Shown piece by piece: positions 9,407 through 17,934 of a DNA stretch of 64,000 bases. How positions within the stretch are numbered: the stretch's first letter is position 1; each line of letters begins with the position of its first letter. The position numbers and the translations under genes were made by a program. Source of the DNA: an uncultured Eubacteriales bacterium (lineage in GTDB: Bacteria; Bacillota; Clostridia; Oscillospirales; Oscillospiraceae); the NCBI GenBank assembly GCA_958402445.1, contig CATXTO010000005.1:44347-108346 (forward strand), written 5' to 3'. The notes under the pieces are model-generated. The model was not told the origin of the DNA. It searched no databases and saw only the letters and a program-made list of their open reading frames with translations.

Positions 9407-10537
9407 TTGAATGTGATCTTTACCTGTGGTGGGACGGGCGGCCATATCAACCCCGCGATTGCTGTGGCCAATTTACTGCGAGATCGTCGGCCAGACAGCA
9501 AAATCTTGTTTGTAGGCGGAGAAGGGGGCATGGAGTGCTCCCTGGTCCCCAAAGCGGGATATCAGTTGGAGACCCTGAATCCTTACAGCTTGCGGCGGAG
9601 CCTGACGCCAAAGGCGATTGTCCACAACATATCCGGGATGTATCATACGATGCTTTCCCTGCGCAAGGCCAAGCGGTTGATCCGCAGCTTTCAGCCGGAT
9701 GTGATCGTAGGGACCGGCGGTTACGCAAGCTTTCCGATTTTAAAGGAGGGCGCCAAGCTGGGCGTTCCCACCTGCGTCCACGAGAGCAACGCCGTACCGG
9801 GCCTGACAACCCGTATGGTAGCGGATCGAATGGATAAAATTTTGGTATCCTTTGCCGAGAGCAAGGCCCATTACAAGCATCCTGAGCGGGTGGAGGTAGT
9901 GGGAATGCCCGTGCGGCAGGAGTTTCTTTACACCAAAAAAGAGGACGCCCGCCAGGCGCTTGGCTTGGACGAACGGCCCCTCATTGTCTCCGCCTGGGGC
10001 AGTCTGGGCGCGCGGGACATGAACAAGGTTATTGCCGCATTTTTCAAGCTGGAGCAGGATGCCGGCTGTCCCTATCAGCACATCCACGCCACCGGCTCTT
10101 ATGGCTGGCATTGGATGCCGGAGTATGTCAAGGAGCTGGGCGTGGACCTGGTGGCGGACGACGGTCTGGAAATGCGGGAGTATATCTATGATATGCCCAT
10201 GCTGATGGCGGCGGCGGATTTGGTCATTGGCCGGGCGGGCGCTTCCACGCTCAATGAGATCGCAGCGTCCGGTACGCCGTGTATCATTGTACCCTCCCCA
10301 AACGTCACGGATCATCACCAAGAAAAAAACGCCAGAATTTTGGCGGACCGCGGTGCGGCGCAGGTAATTCCGGAATCGGAATGTACGGGGCAGTCATTAT
10401 TCCGCCAGGTGCAGGCCCTGCTGGGCGATTCGGCCCGCTGCCGCGCCATGCGAAGGGCACTGCTCAATTTAGCGGTCGTGGACTCCGCAGAGCGAATTTG
10501 TGGAATCATCTTGAAGCTTGCAAATTTGAAAGCCTGA
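9407..10537 (+). CDS. murG: UDP-GlcNAc:lipid I GlcNAc-transferase MurG
   Basis: Peripheral membrane GT28 enzyme that adds GlcNAc to lipid I, making lipid II. The N-terminal loop CGGTGGHINPAIA is the G-loop of the lipid-binding domain. Later features include GTGGYASFP, HESNAVPGLT and, in the C-terminal UDP-GlcNAc domain, ADLVIGRAGASTLNEI. The start is TTG at 9407 after GGGAGGG; the next Met codons lie inside the fold, so the non-ATG start is well supported. Length 376. Lies between its supply (mraY) and use (FtsW) partners. Confidence 0.97.
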   Translation: MNVIFTCGGTGGHINPAIAVANLLRDRRPDSKILFVGGEGGMECSLVPKAGYQLETLNPYSLRRSLTPKAIVHNISGMYHTMLSLRKAKRLIRSFQPDVIVGTGGYASFPILKEGAKLGVPTCVHESNAVPGLTTRMVADRMDKILVSFAESKAHYKHPERVEVVGMPVRQEFLYTKKEDARQALGLDERPLIVSAWGSLGARDMNKVIAAFFKLEQDAGCPYQHIHATGSYGWHWMPEYVKELGVDLVADDGLEMREYIYDMPMLMAAADLVIGRAGASTLNEIAASGTPCIIVPSPNVTDHHQEKNARILADRGAAQVIPESECTGQSLFRQVQALLGDSARCRAMRRALLNLAVVDSAERICGIILKLANLKA

Positions 10538-10603
10538 AACACCGGCACCGAGCCTCCTGCATAGGATGGGCAAAACCCATCTGGGGTGGGAGGAATCGGG
10601 CGA

Positions 10604-11866
10604 ATGGAATATTTTTCTGTGCGGGGCGGACATCGGCTACAAGGGAGCTTGACCATTTCCGGCGCGAAGAACAGCGTATTGCCTCTGCTGGCTGCGTCGG
10701 TGCTGTTTCAAAACGGCTGCGTGCTACATAACTGCCCATGCCTCACAGACGTGGAGGCGGCGATAGAGATTTTAAGGCATTTGGGGTGCCGGGTGGAGAA
10801 AAAAGACCATGATATTTGGGTAAACCCAGGCGGTCTGACCTGCTGCGAGATTCCAAGGCCGCTCATGACTCGCATGCGTTCTTCCGTTTTGTTCCTGGGC
10901 CCGCTGCTGGCCAGGACGGGGCGTTGTACGCTGTTCGAGCCTGGGGGATGCTGTCTGGGGGCAAGGCCGATCGACCTGCATCTTTCCGGGCTGCAGGCCA
11001 TGGGCGCGGAATTGACCTGGCAGGAGGACCGGTTGGACTGCCGGTGCGCCGGGCTGACCGGGACGGCGGTGACGTTGGCCTTCCCCAGCGTAGGCGCTAC
11101 AGAAAATTTAATGATGGCGGCCTTGGGCGGCCAAGGCACGACCACCATTTATAATGCGGCAAAAGAGCCTGAAATTGTGGATTTGGCCTGTTTCCTCCGG
11201 GCAGGCGGCGCCAGAATTTATGGAATGGGGACTTCCATGCTGCAAATTGAAGGCGGGTTCCCAGACTTTGCGGAGTATACGGTCCTGCCAGACCGCATGG
11301 AGGCCGCTACCTTTTTGGCTGCGGCTGTCTGCGCTGGCGGCGATATCTGCGTGAAGCGCGTCACCCCCAGCCATCTGACGCCGGTGTGCAGTACGCTGGA
11401 GGCGGCGGGCTGCCTGGTGACGGCTTCGGACGATAGCATTCGCCTGCAAACCAGGCGGCTGTGCAGCCCGCCGCCGATTCGTACGGCGCCTTACCCCGGT
11501 TTTCCCACGGACGCGCAGGCGCCGATTATGGCGGCGCTGCTGCGGGCCGAGGGAACTACGGTATTTGAAGAAGCAGTATTTACAGACCGGTACCGGCATG
11601 TACCGGCGCTGCGCCGTTTAGGCGGTAAAATTCAAGTCAGCGGCGCGATAGCCGCGGTCACCGGTGTTTCCAATCTCACCGGTGCGGTCCTGGAGGCAAC
11701 GGACCTGCGGGGTGGCGCAGCCATGGTAGCGGCTGCCATGGGCGCGGAGGGAGAGAGCAAAATTACGCAGATTCACCATATTCTGCGCGGATACGAAAAT
11801 TTTGCCCAGCGGCTTTCTTCGCTGGGCGCGGACGTACGATGGATACAGGATCCAGCGGCCCCGTGA
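10604..11866 (+). CDS. murA: UDP-N-acetylglucosamine 1-carboxyvinyltransferase MurA
   Basis: First committed step of peptidoglycan synthesis: transfers enolpyruvate from PEP to UDP-GlcNAc. EPSP-synthase fold, 420 residues from ATG 10604, chosen because GGGAGG lies about ten bases upstream. The active-site loop reads PGGCCLGARPIDLH; the first Cys occupies the position of the fosfomycin target Cys115 of E. coli, so the enzyme should be fosfomycin-sensitive in principle. Other motifs: GAKNSVLPLLAA, MRSSVLFLGPLLAR, FPTDAQAPIMA. Low-GC bacteria often carry a second copy elsewhere. Confidence 0.96.
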   Translation: MEYFSVRGGHRLQGSLTISGAKNSVLPLLAASVLFQNGCVLHNCPCLTDVEAAIEILRHLGCRVEKKDHDIWVNPGGLTCCEIPRPLMTRMRSSVLFLGPLLARTGRCTLFEPGGCCLGARPIDLHLSGLQAMGAELTWQEDRLDCRCAGLTGTAVTLAFPSVGATENLMMAALGGQGTTTIYNAAKEPEIVDLACFLRAGGARIYGMGTSMLQIEGGFPDFAEYTVLPDRMEAATFLAAAVCAGGDICVKRVTPSHLTPVCSTLEAAGCLVTASDDSIRLQTRRLCSPPPIRTAPYPGFPTDAQAPIMAALLRAEGTTVFEEAVFTDRYRHVPALRRLGGKIQVSGAIAAVTGVSNLTGAVLEATDLRGGAAMVAAAMGAEGESKITQIHHILRGYENFAQRLSSLGADVRWIQDPAAP

Positions 11867-11888
11867 AGGCCGCAATGGAGGGACAGGC

Positions 11889-13013
11889 ATGGAACGAGAT
11901 AGACAGAACTCCCAGCGGCACGGAGATAGCGGCGGAGGTAGGGACCGGAAGGAACCCTTGCCGCGGGGCCATAATCAAGCGCCGGAGGAACGGGGCGGGC
12001 AACCGGGGCGCTACCGAGACTCCAATCGAGACCGGAACCGCACCGGTCCCAGACAAAGCCAGGCGGGCCGGCGTCGACCGTCGGAGCAGGAGCGGGCGGC
12101 GAGGTCGGATCCAAACCGGCGAGAGCATTCGGCGCGGGAGCCTGCGGCGGAGCGGCAGCGGACGCACGAGACCCAGCGCAGAAAAACGGCGCAAAAAAAA
12201 CGAATGCCGCCTCGTCGGACTTCACCCAAGCCTTTTCACAGGCGCAGCTTTGTTTTAAAGCTGTTGACCACGGCTGCGGTTGTGGCGGCCATTGCCCTGG
12301 GTCTGACTATCTTTTTCAAAGTTCAGACCATTACGGTAACCGGAAATCAAAAGTATACTGTTGAGGCTGTGCTGGAGGCTTCCGGCATCGAAAAAGGGGA
12401 CAATTTGCTGACCTTTGGCAAAGCACGGGCAGCCGGGCGTATTTTAACGGAACTTCCTTATGTCAGTCAGGTCCAGATTGGTATAAAATTGCCGAATACG
12501 GTTAATATTGACATCGTGGAACTAGAGGTCGTCTATGCAATCCAGGCCTCGGACGATAGCTGGTGGCTGATGAATTCCGCAGGAAAACTGCTGGAATCCG
12601 TGGATGCGGCGGAGGCAGAGAAGCACACCCAGGTGGTTGGCATACGCGCAGCGCAGCCTGGCGTAGGCGAAACCGTAAAAGCGGCTGAACAACCAGGCAA
12701 GCCGGAAAAGCCGGAGGAGGAGACGGCCCCTGCAGGCACGCCGGCGGACCGGGCGGACGCTGCGGTAGAAATTTTAAAAAGTCTGGAAAAGACCGACCAA
12801 ATGGGCGAGGTCACGCGAGTGGATGTCTCAGAGCTTTACGACATCCAGCTTTGGTATGGACAGCAGTATCAAGTTTTGCTGGGCGGCCCCACGGAGCTGC
12901 CTTACAAGATACAGTATATGACCCAGGCAGTAGAAAAATTAGCAGATTATCAAAGCGGAGTTTTGGATTTGACATTCCAGGAGGAGAAAACAGCTCGATT
13001 TATCCCCTGGTAA
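11889..13013 (+). CDS. divIB: Division protein DivIB/FtsQ with a long Arg-rich cytoplasmic tail
   Basis: Bitopic division protein of the FtsL-DivIC-DivIB complex, 374 residues. The first ~118 residues are hydrophilic, extremely rich in Arg, Gln, Glu and Pro and probably disordered. Then come one membrane helix (about 122-142) and a POTRA domain starting VQTITVTGNQKYT, followed by the beta domain. A second low-complexity insert rich in Pro, Glu and Ala lies at about residues 265-295. I chose ATG 11889 because GGAGGG precedes it and the upstream frame overlaps murA. FtsQ/DivIB is assigned from topology, POTRA pattern and position before ftsZ. Confidence 0.88.
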   Translation: MERDRQNSQRHGDSGGGRDRKEPLPRGHNQAPEERGGQPGRYRDSNRDRNRTGPRQSQAGRRRPSEQERAARSDPNRREHSAREPAAERQRTHETQRRKTAQKKRMPPRRTSPKPFHRRSFVLKLLTTAAVVAAIALGLTIFFKVQTITVTGNQKYTVEAVLEASGIEKGDNLLTFGKARAAGRILTELPYVSQVQIGIKLPNTVNIDIVELEVVYAIQASDDSWWLMNSAGKLLESVDAAEAEKHTQVVGIRAAQPGVGETVKAAEQPGKPEKPEEETAPAGTPADRADAAVEILKSLEKTDQMGEVTRVDVSELYDIQLWYGQQYQVLLGGPTELPYKIQYMTQAVEKLADYQSGVLDLTFQEEKTARFIPW

Positions 13014-13062
13014 CGCTTTGGAAAAAATTATGAAAATATTTGCCGAAATATGAGAATTTCTA

Positions 13063-13091
13063 TTGACCAAACGAAACTTCCACGATAAAAT
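13063..13091 (+). promoter_or_regulatory. Sigma-A-type promoter for ftsZ
   Basis: TTGACC (13063-13068), a 17-base spacer and TAAAAT (13086-13091) lie about 75 bases upstream of the ftsZ start. The gap between divIB and ftsZ (151 bases) contains no gene, so ftsZ probably has its own transcription start in addition to read-through. Confidence 0.65.
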
Positions 13092-13164
13092 AGAAAAGTA
13101 TAAGTGTGCTGATCTTCTGCCGATTGCGGCGTGAATACAAAGTATACATAGGAGGAGAACAAAT

Positions 13165-14238
13165 ATGTCTGACATGTATCCGGATAAGGTTGTAAATATT
13201 AAAGTGATCGGCGTGGGCGGCGCTGGCAATAATGTCGTCAATCGGATGATCGAGGCTGGCGTAGACGGCGTGGAGTTCGTTGTGGTCAATACGGACAAGC
13301 AGGACCTGAATAAATCAAAATGCTCCAACAAGGTGCAGATTGGAGAAAAGCTGACCGGCGGCATGGGAGCCGGCTCCAAACCTGAAATCGGCAAAAAGTC
13401 CGCGGAGGAGAGCCGCGCCGCGATTTCCAAGATTCTAGAGGGCACCGACATGGTGTTTATTACCGCAGGCATGGGCGGCGGCACCGGGACCGGCGCTGCG
13501 CCGATTGTGGCGGACCTGGCCCACGAGGCCGGCATCCTGACCGTTGGTGTAGTGACGAAGCCCTTTAAGTTTGAGGGCGCCAACCGTATGAAGCAGGCGG
13601 AATCGGGGATAACCGCGCTGTCGGAAAAGGTGGACTCCTTAATCATCATCCCCAACGACCGGCTCAAATACGTCACGGATCAGAAGATTACGTTTGCCAA
13701 TGCTTTTGGCATCGCAGACGATGTGCTCAAGCAAGCTGTGACTTCCATTTCGGAATTGGTCGGGTTTTCGGAACGTGTAGTCATCAACCTGGACTTTGCC
13801 GACGTATCTGCTGTGATGAAGAACGCGGGCAGAGCCCACATGGGTGTGGGCATCGCCTCCGGACGAGAAAAGGCGGAACAGGCCGCCATGACCGCCGTGG
13901 CCAGCCCGCTGTTGGAAACCTCCATCAATGGGGCCACGGGTGTGCTGATCAATGTGACGGGTTCTCCGGAACTGACCCTGGACGATGTGGAGACTGCCGC
14001 CAATATTGTGCAGGAGGCGGCCAATCCCGAGGCGAATATCATCTTCGGCGCCACCTACTCGGACGACTTCGAGGACGAAATGCGCGTCACCGTGATTGCC
14101 ACGGGCTTTGAGGAAAAGAAGCCGGAAACTGGAAAACCGGGCGCCTTCACCAAGGCTGGAGAGAAGGCCAAGCCGGCTCCAGTGGCAAATGAAGATGTGG
14201 ACGACATCGACGAAATTTTTAAAATTTTTAACCGTTGA
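13165..14238 (+). CDS. ftsZ: Cell division GTPase FtsZ
   Basis: Tubulin-like GTPase that forms the Z-ring. The N-terminal domain contains GVGGAGNNVVNRMI, the tubulin signature GGGTGTGAAP at about 103-113, and NTDKQDL. The C-terminal domain is followed by a short linker and the tail EDVDDIDEIFKIFNR, the site expected to contact anchors such as SepF. AGGAGGAG lies before ATG 13165. Length 357 is typical for Clostridia. ftsA does not precede it, so membrane tethering probably uses SepF or another anchor encoded outside the window (inference). Confidence 0.98.
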   Translation: MSDMYPDKVVNIKVIGVGGAGNNVVNRMIEAGVDGVEFVVVNTDKQDLNKSKCSNKVQIGEKLTGGMGAGSKPEIGKKSAEESRAAISKILEGTDMVFITAGMGGGTGTGAAPIVADLAHEAGILTVGVVTKPFKFEGANRMKQAESGITALSEKVDSLIIIPNDRLKYVTDQKITFANAFGIADDVLKQAVTSISELVGFSERVVINLDFADVSAVMKNAGRAHMGVGIASGREKAEQAAMTAVASPLLETSINGATGVLINVTGSPELTLDDVETAANIVQEAANPEANIIFGATYSDDFEDEMRVTVIATGFEEKKPETGKPGAFTKAGEKAKPAPVANEDVDDIDEIFKIFNR

Positions 14239-14285
14239 GTTTTTACCGTGTAAGCGAAGTGCAATTCATAGTCCTGCACAATGAG

Positions 14286-14327
14286 CCGGCGCGCTGTACG
14301 GGAGACCTCGTATAGCGCGCCGGTTTT
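14286..14327 (+). terminator. Intrinsic terminator after ftsZ
   Basis: CCGGCGCGCT (14286-14295) pairs with AGCGCGCCGG (14314-14323), extended by TACG/CGTA, and is followed by TTTT. It closes the dcw cluster about 48 bases after the ftsZ stop. Confidence 0.88.
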
Positions 14328-14390
14328 CTAACCAAACATGAAAATGATAAAAAAATTTGTCAAAATATAAAAAAATTGTTGAATTCCCTC

Positions 14391-14419
14391 TTTACTTTTT
14401 TAATTTTATGCATTAAAAT
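14391..14419 (+). promoter_or_regulatory. Promoter for the yerC-methyltransferase-hslO operon
   Basis: TTTACT (14391-14396), a 17-base AT-rich spacer and TAAAAT (14414-14419), about 45 bases ahead of the ATG at 14465 in an otherwise very AT-rich gap. Confidence 0.55.
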
Positions 14420-14464
14420 GAAACTGTACCGGAATTTACAATATATTTATTGGAGGATTAACTT

Positions 14465-14767
14465 ATGAACAGCAGGAATAGAAAAGCCAATCCAGACAGC
14501 AGCCTGTACCGCGCGATCTTGGCGTTGAAAACCCCGGAGGAGTGTTATAACTTTTTCATGGATTTGTGTACGGTTCCGGAGCTAAACGCTATGGAGCAGC
14601 GGTTTGAGGTGGCGCAACTACTAAACCAGGGCATGATTTACAACAAGATTTTAGAGCAGACCGGTGCCAGCAGCGCGACCATCAGCCGTGTCAACCGTTC
14701 CTTGAACTATGGCACAGACGGCTACCGCATGGTGATTGACCGCCTGGATGAAAGCGAAGGGGAATGA
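14465..14767 (+). CDS. YerC/YecD family TrpR-related regulator
   Basis: A 100-residue protein of the TrpR-like superfamily. LKTPEECYNFFMDLCT followed by ELNAMEQRFEVAQLL is the conserved family core, and the helix-turn-helix lies at about residues 60-85 (GASSATISRVNRSLNYG). The role is probably DNA binding; the regulated genes are unknown. GGAGG sits before ATG 14465. The last codons overlap the next gene (ATGA), so it is the first gene of a coupled operon with a methyltransferase and hslO. Confidence 0.88.
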   Translation: MNSRNRKANPDSSLYRAILALKTPEECYNFFMDLCTVPELNAMEQRFEVAQLLNQGMIYNKILEQTGASSATISRVNRSLNYGTDGYRMVIDRLDESEGE

Positions 14768-15510
14768 GCGTATACGGGGCACTGGCGGAGTCCTATGACC
14801 GGCTTACCAGAGATGTCGACTACGACCAAATCCTGGCGTTTGTCCAAAAGGTTTTGGCGCAGAACGGCCTGCACCCGCATTCCGTTTTAGATTTAGCCTG
14901 TGGAACCGGTTCCATGTCCTTGCGGCTGGCCCAGGCTGGATATCAGGTGATTGGGGCGGACTTGTCCGAGGAGATGCTCACAATGGCTTTTGATAAGGCT
15001 GTTGGGCTGGACAACCGCCCCATCTTCATCTGTCAGCCTATGCAGCGGCTTCGTCTGCCGGCTCCGGTGGACTGGGTTTTTTGCGGCCTGGACAGTATCA
15101 ACTATTTGACTCATCCGGCGGACTGCCGCGAGACATTCCGCCGGGTATTTCAATGCTTGAAGCCGGGCGGTATGTTTCTATTTGATATCAATACGCCGGA
15201 AAAACTCAAGGCCATGGACGGTCAGGTTTTTTTGGATGAGGATGCGGAAGTATACTGTGTCTGGCGAAGCGAGTATGAGCCGGAAGAGCGGCTCTGTTAT
15301 TATGGCATGGATCTATTTCAGCGGCATGGCTCCCTCTGGCAGCGAAGCTTCGAGGAGCACCGGGAGTACGCTTACGAGTTGGATGAAATTCAAGCGTATT
15401 TGCAAGAGGCGGGGTTTTCAGAAATCGATTGCTTTGGGGATCGGAGCCTGGAGCCGCCGCAGCCTGGAGAGCAGCGAGTTTATTGGAAGGCAGTCAGGGG
15501 GAAAGCTTGA
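14764..15510 (+). CDS. Class I SAM-dependent methyltransferase
   Basis: Rossmann-fold methyltransferase, 248 residues. It begins YGALAESYDRL, typical of small-molecule methyltransferases, with SAM motif I VLDLACGTGSMSLRLA at about residues 41-56 and GADLSEEML as motif II. The substrate is unknown. It overlaps yerC by four bases and shares one base with hslO (TGATG), implying tight coupling. A similar methyltransferase is often found beside yerC in Clostridia, to my recollection. Confidence 0.85.
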   Translation: MSVYGALAESYDRLTRDVDYDQILAFVQKVLAQNGLHPHSVLDLACGTGSMSLRLAQAGYQVIGADLSEEMLTMAFDKAVGLDNRPIFICQPMQRLRLPAPVDWVFCGLDSINYLTHPADCRETFRRVFQCLKPGGMFLFDINTPEKLKAMDGQVFLDEDAEVYCVWRSEYEPEERLCYYGMDLFQRHGSLWQRSFEEHREYAYELDEIQAYLQEAGFSEIDCFGDRSLEPPQPGEQRVYWKAVRGKA

Positions 15511-16409
15511 TGAGAGACTATATCGTGCGCGCGCTATCGGCGGAGGGCTTCGTGAAGGCCGCAGCCATCCGTTCCACGGAGATGGTTCGTAGGGGTAGAC
15601 AGATTCACAAGACCACGCCAACCGCCACAGCGGCGCTTGGGCGGGCTCTGACGGCGGCATCCCTTATGGGAAATATGCAAAAGGTGGAGAACGGCTCCGT
15701 GACGCTGCAGATCAAAGGCGGCGGCCCCTTGGGCACCATTTTGTGTGTGGCGGATGCCATTGGAAATGTGCGGGGCTATGTACAGAACCCGGGAATCTCT
15801 CTGCTGGAGAAATACCCGGGCAAGCTGGACGTGGGCGCTGCGGTGGGAACGGACGGCATGCTGACGGTTGCCCGGGATTTGCAGATGAAAGAGCCCTATG
15901 TGGGCAGCGTCGCTTTGGTTTCCGGAGAAATTGCCGAGGATGTGACGGCGTATTTCGCGCAGAGCGAGCAGACGCCGACGGCTTGCGCCCTAGGTGTTCT
16001 AATCGACCGGGATCAGTCCGTTCAGGTAGCGGGTGGCTATCTAATCCAATTGTTGCCAGAAGCGCCGAAGAGCGTGGCGGAGAGGCTGGAGAGGGGGATT
16101 CAGGAGGCGGGCGCGGTGACGGCAATGCTGGCCCAGGGCCTGACGCCTGAGCAGATGCTGCAAACGGTTTGCGCTGGTATGGATGTGGAGTTCCTGGAGA
16201 CAACGCCCGTGGCCTACCGGTGCTATTGTTCCAGGGAGCGAGTTACATCGGCCCTGATCAGCCTGGGGGAGCAGGAGCTGCATGAAATCGCGGAAAAGGG
16301 AGAAACTGTAGAAGTCGGTTGCCAGTTTTGCGATACAACCTATGCTTTTGACCCGACGGAAATCAAAGGGCTGGTGCAAAAGCTTCGCGCCGGGAAGCGC
16401 GGGAGCTAG
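15510..16409 (+). CDS. hslO: Redox-regulated chaperone Hsp33
   Basis: Holdase chaperone activated by oxidative unfolding. The 299 residues begin MRDYIVRALSAEGFVKAAAI, the usual Hsp33 start, and contain the TPTATAALGRALTAA helix. The zinc-binding redox switch is intact: C238 and C240 (CYC) plus C271 and C274 (CQFC). An upstream in-frame ATG at 15429 lies inside the methyltransferase gene and would add a non-family extension, so 15510 is preferred. Confidence 0.95.
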   Translation: MRDYIVRALSAEGFVKAAAIRSTEMVRRGRQIHKTTPTATAALGRALTAASLMGNMQKVENGSVTLQIKGGGPLGTILCVADAIGNVRGYVQNPGISLLEKYPGKLDVGAAVGTDGMLTVARDLQMKEPYVGSVALVSGEIAEDVTAYFAQSEQTPTACALGVLIDRDQSVQVAGGYLIQLLPEAPKSVAERLERGIQEAGAVTAMLAQGLTPEQMLQTVCAGMDVEFLETTPVAYRCYCSRERVTSALISLGEQELHEIAEKGETVEVGCQFCDTTYAFDPTEIKGLVQKLRAGKRGS

Positions 16410-16498
16410 CGTTTCCGCGCTCCTATTTGCGCCTGGGAGTGCCGCCGCTTCATGGACTTGCTAAGTGGAAAAATCTATGAAAAAAGCGAAAAAAACGC

Positions 16499-16527
16499 TT
16501 GACAAGGACCAGAGCCATGTGTATAAT
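16499..16527 (+). promoter_or_regulatory. Consensus promoter of the tRNA cluster
   Basis: TTGACA (16499-16504), 17 bases, TATAAT (16522-16527): a perfect sigma-A promoter about 60 bases ahead of tRNA-Val, as expected for a highly expressed stable RNA operon. Confidence 0.9.
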
Positions 16528-16590
16528 TAAACCCGTCGCTGAGATGTGCCGAGTTTTCGTTTGCCCTGTGCGTCTTGGTTTGCACGGTTG

Positions 16591-16666
16591 GGGAGCATAG
16601 CTCAGCTGGGAGAGCACATGCCTTACAAGCATGGGGTCACAGGTTCGAGCCCTGTTGTTCCCACCA
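16591..16666 (+). tRNA. tRNA-Val (anticodon TAC)
   Basis: Cloverleaf reads by eye: acceptor GGGAGCA pairs with TGTTCCC, the anticodon loop CTTACAA is closed by CATGC/GCATG, the T-loop is GGTTCGAGCCC-like, and the CCA end is encoded. First gene of a five-tRNA run. Confidence 0.96.
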
Positions 16667-16672
16667 TTATTT

Positions 16673-16749
16673 GGCCCGGTGGTGCAGTCGGTTAGCACGC
16701 CAGCCTGTCACGCTGGAGGTCGACGGTTCGAGTCCGTTCCGGGTCGCCA
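16673..16749 (+). tRNA. tRNA-Asp (anticodon GTC)
   Basis: Acceptor GGCCCGG pairs with CCGGGTC, the anticodon loop is CTGTCAC, the T-arm is GACGGTTCGAGTCCGTTC, and CCA is encoded. Starts six bases after tRNA-Val. Confidence 0.96.
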
Positions 16750-16784
16750 TAGCATCGGAGCAGAGCGCCAGCTCTGCTCGTCAT

Positions 16785-16860
16785 GCCTCTGTAGCTCAGT
16801 CGGTAGAGCAGGGGACTGAAAATCCCCGTGTCGTTGGTTCGATTCCGACCGGAGGCACCA
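16785..16860 (+). tRNA. tRNA-Phe (anticodon GAA)
   Basis: Acceptor GCCTCTG (GCCTC pairs with GAGGC), anticodon loop ACTGAAAA-like giving GAA, standard D- and T-arms and an encoded CCA. Preceded by a small hairpin-prone spacer (AGAGCGCCAGCTCT). Confidence 0.96.
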
Positions 16861-16864
16861 GGAT

Positions 16865-16940
16865 GCGGGTGTAGCTCATCTGGTAGAGCGCCACCTTGCC
16901 AAGGTGGAGGTAGCGAGTTCGAGCCTCGTCACCCGCTCCA
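16865..16940 (+). tRNA. tRNA-Gly (anticodon GCC)
   Basis: Acceptor GCGGGTG pairs with the CACCCGC end, anticodon loop TTGCCAA closed by CCACC/GGTGG, and an encoded CCA. Four bases after tRNA-Phe. Confidence 0.96.
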
Positions 16941-16977
16941 TTTTTGTTCTATTATGCCCTTGCCTTCCGTTACATAT

Positions 16978-17052
16978 GGTACCGTGGCCAAGTGGTAAGG
17001 CAAAGGTCTGCAAAACCTTCATTCCCCAGTTCAAATCTGGGCGGTACCTCCA
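16978..17052 (+). tRNA. tRNA-Cys (anticodon GCA)
   Basis: Acceptor GGTACCG pairs with CGGTACC, anticodon loop CTGCAAA, CCA encoded. Last tRNA before the terminator. Confidence 0.96.
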
Positions 17053-17060
17053 AAGCAAAA

Positions 17061-17087
17061 ACGCCAGCTTATGGGCTGGCGTTTTTG
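17061..17087 (+). terminator. Terminator of the tRNA operon
   Basis: ACGCCAGC (17061-17068) and GCTGGCGT (17075-17082) form a short strong stem followed by a T-tract, nine bases after tRNA-Cys. Confidence 0.9.
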
Positions 17088-17130
17088 TTGTTAGTTTTCC
17101 GGCGTGTAGATTGGGAAGGAGCATGCGCAC

Positions 17131-17895
17131 ATGCACGATTGGTTTACCATAATTGAAGTGGACGCGGATACCTATGCCATCTGCGAGGACCGGCATTGGG
17201 AGCGTGTGCGCAGCTATCTCCTGGTGGGTTCGACTCGCGCGATTTTAATTGATACCGGCTTGGGTGTTGCTGATATCCGGCAGGTGGTGAGTCGTTTCAC
17301 ATCGTTGCCGGTCACGGTCGTGACAACCCATGGGCACTGGGACCATATCGGCGGACACGGCCTTTTTTCAGAGATTTTGATTCATGAAAAGGAGGCGGCG
17401 TGGATTTCCGGGGAGTTCCCCATTCCGCTCTCCGCGGTCAAGGCCAATTTGCTGCGGGAACCCAACGAACTTCCAAGCGCTTTTGATCTTGACGTTTATC
17501 GGGTATACGCTGGGGGCCCGACTGCCTGCTTGGTTGATGGTGACTGTCTGGAGCTGGGAAACCGTAAATTGGTAGTCTATCATACGCCGGGCCACTCTCC
17601 GGGCCATATCTGCCTCTGGGAAGCGGACCGCGGCTATCTTTTTACGGGGGACTTGATTTACTGCGGCTGCCTGTACGCGTTTTATCCAAGTACGGACCCG
17701 GTGGCCTATCTACATTCGGTGCATCGTTTGCAGGAATTGCCGGTAAAAAAGCTGCTGCCTGCGCACCACACACTCAACCTGCCGGAGGATTTTTTGCGGC
17801 AGGTGGACGCGGGGTTGCAAGAGCTCTGCCGGGCAGGCAAGCTGCATCATGGCAGCGGTCTGTTTACCTTTTCTAACTTTTCCATTCAAATGTAA
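17131..17895 (+). CDS. MBL-fold metallo-hydrolase
   Basis: A 254-residue metallo-beta-lactamase-fold hydrolase. The zinc site is visible: THGHWDH gives H67, H69, D71 and H72, later HTPGHSPGH supplies a third-site His, and FTGDLIY supplies the bridging Asp. The fold covers glyoxalase II, thioesterases and phosphodiesterases, so the substrate cannot be named. GGAAGGAG precedes ATG 17131. It is followed by an M55 peptidase in the same direction after 39 bases, so the two may be co-transcribed. Confidence 0.88.
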   Translation: MHDWFTIIEVDADTYAICEDRHWERVRSYLLVGSTRAILIDTGLGVADIRQVVSRFTSLPVTVVTTHGHWDHIGGHGLFSEILIHEKEAAWISGEFPIPLSAVKANLLREPNELPSAFDLDVYRVYAGGPTACLVDGDCLELGNRKLVVYHTPGHSPGHICLWEADRGYLFTGDLIYCGCLYAFYPSTDPVAYLHSVHRLQELPVKKLLPAHHTLNLPEDFLRQVDAGLQELCRAGKLHHGSGLFTFSNFSIQM

Positions 17896-17934
17896 CGCAA
17901 GTGATTAAAGCATTCACATGAAAGGGAGAACACA

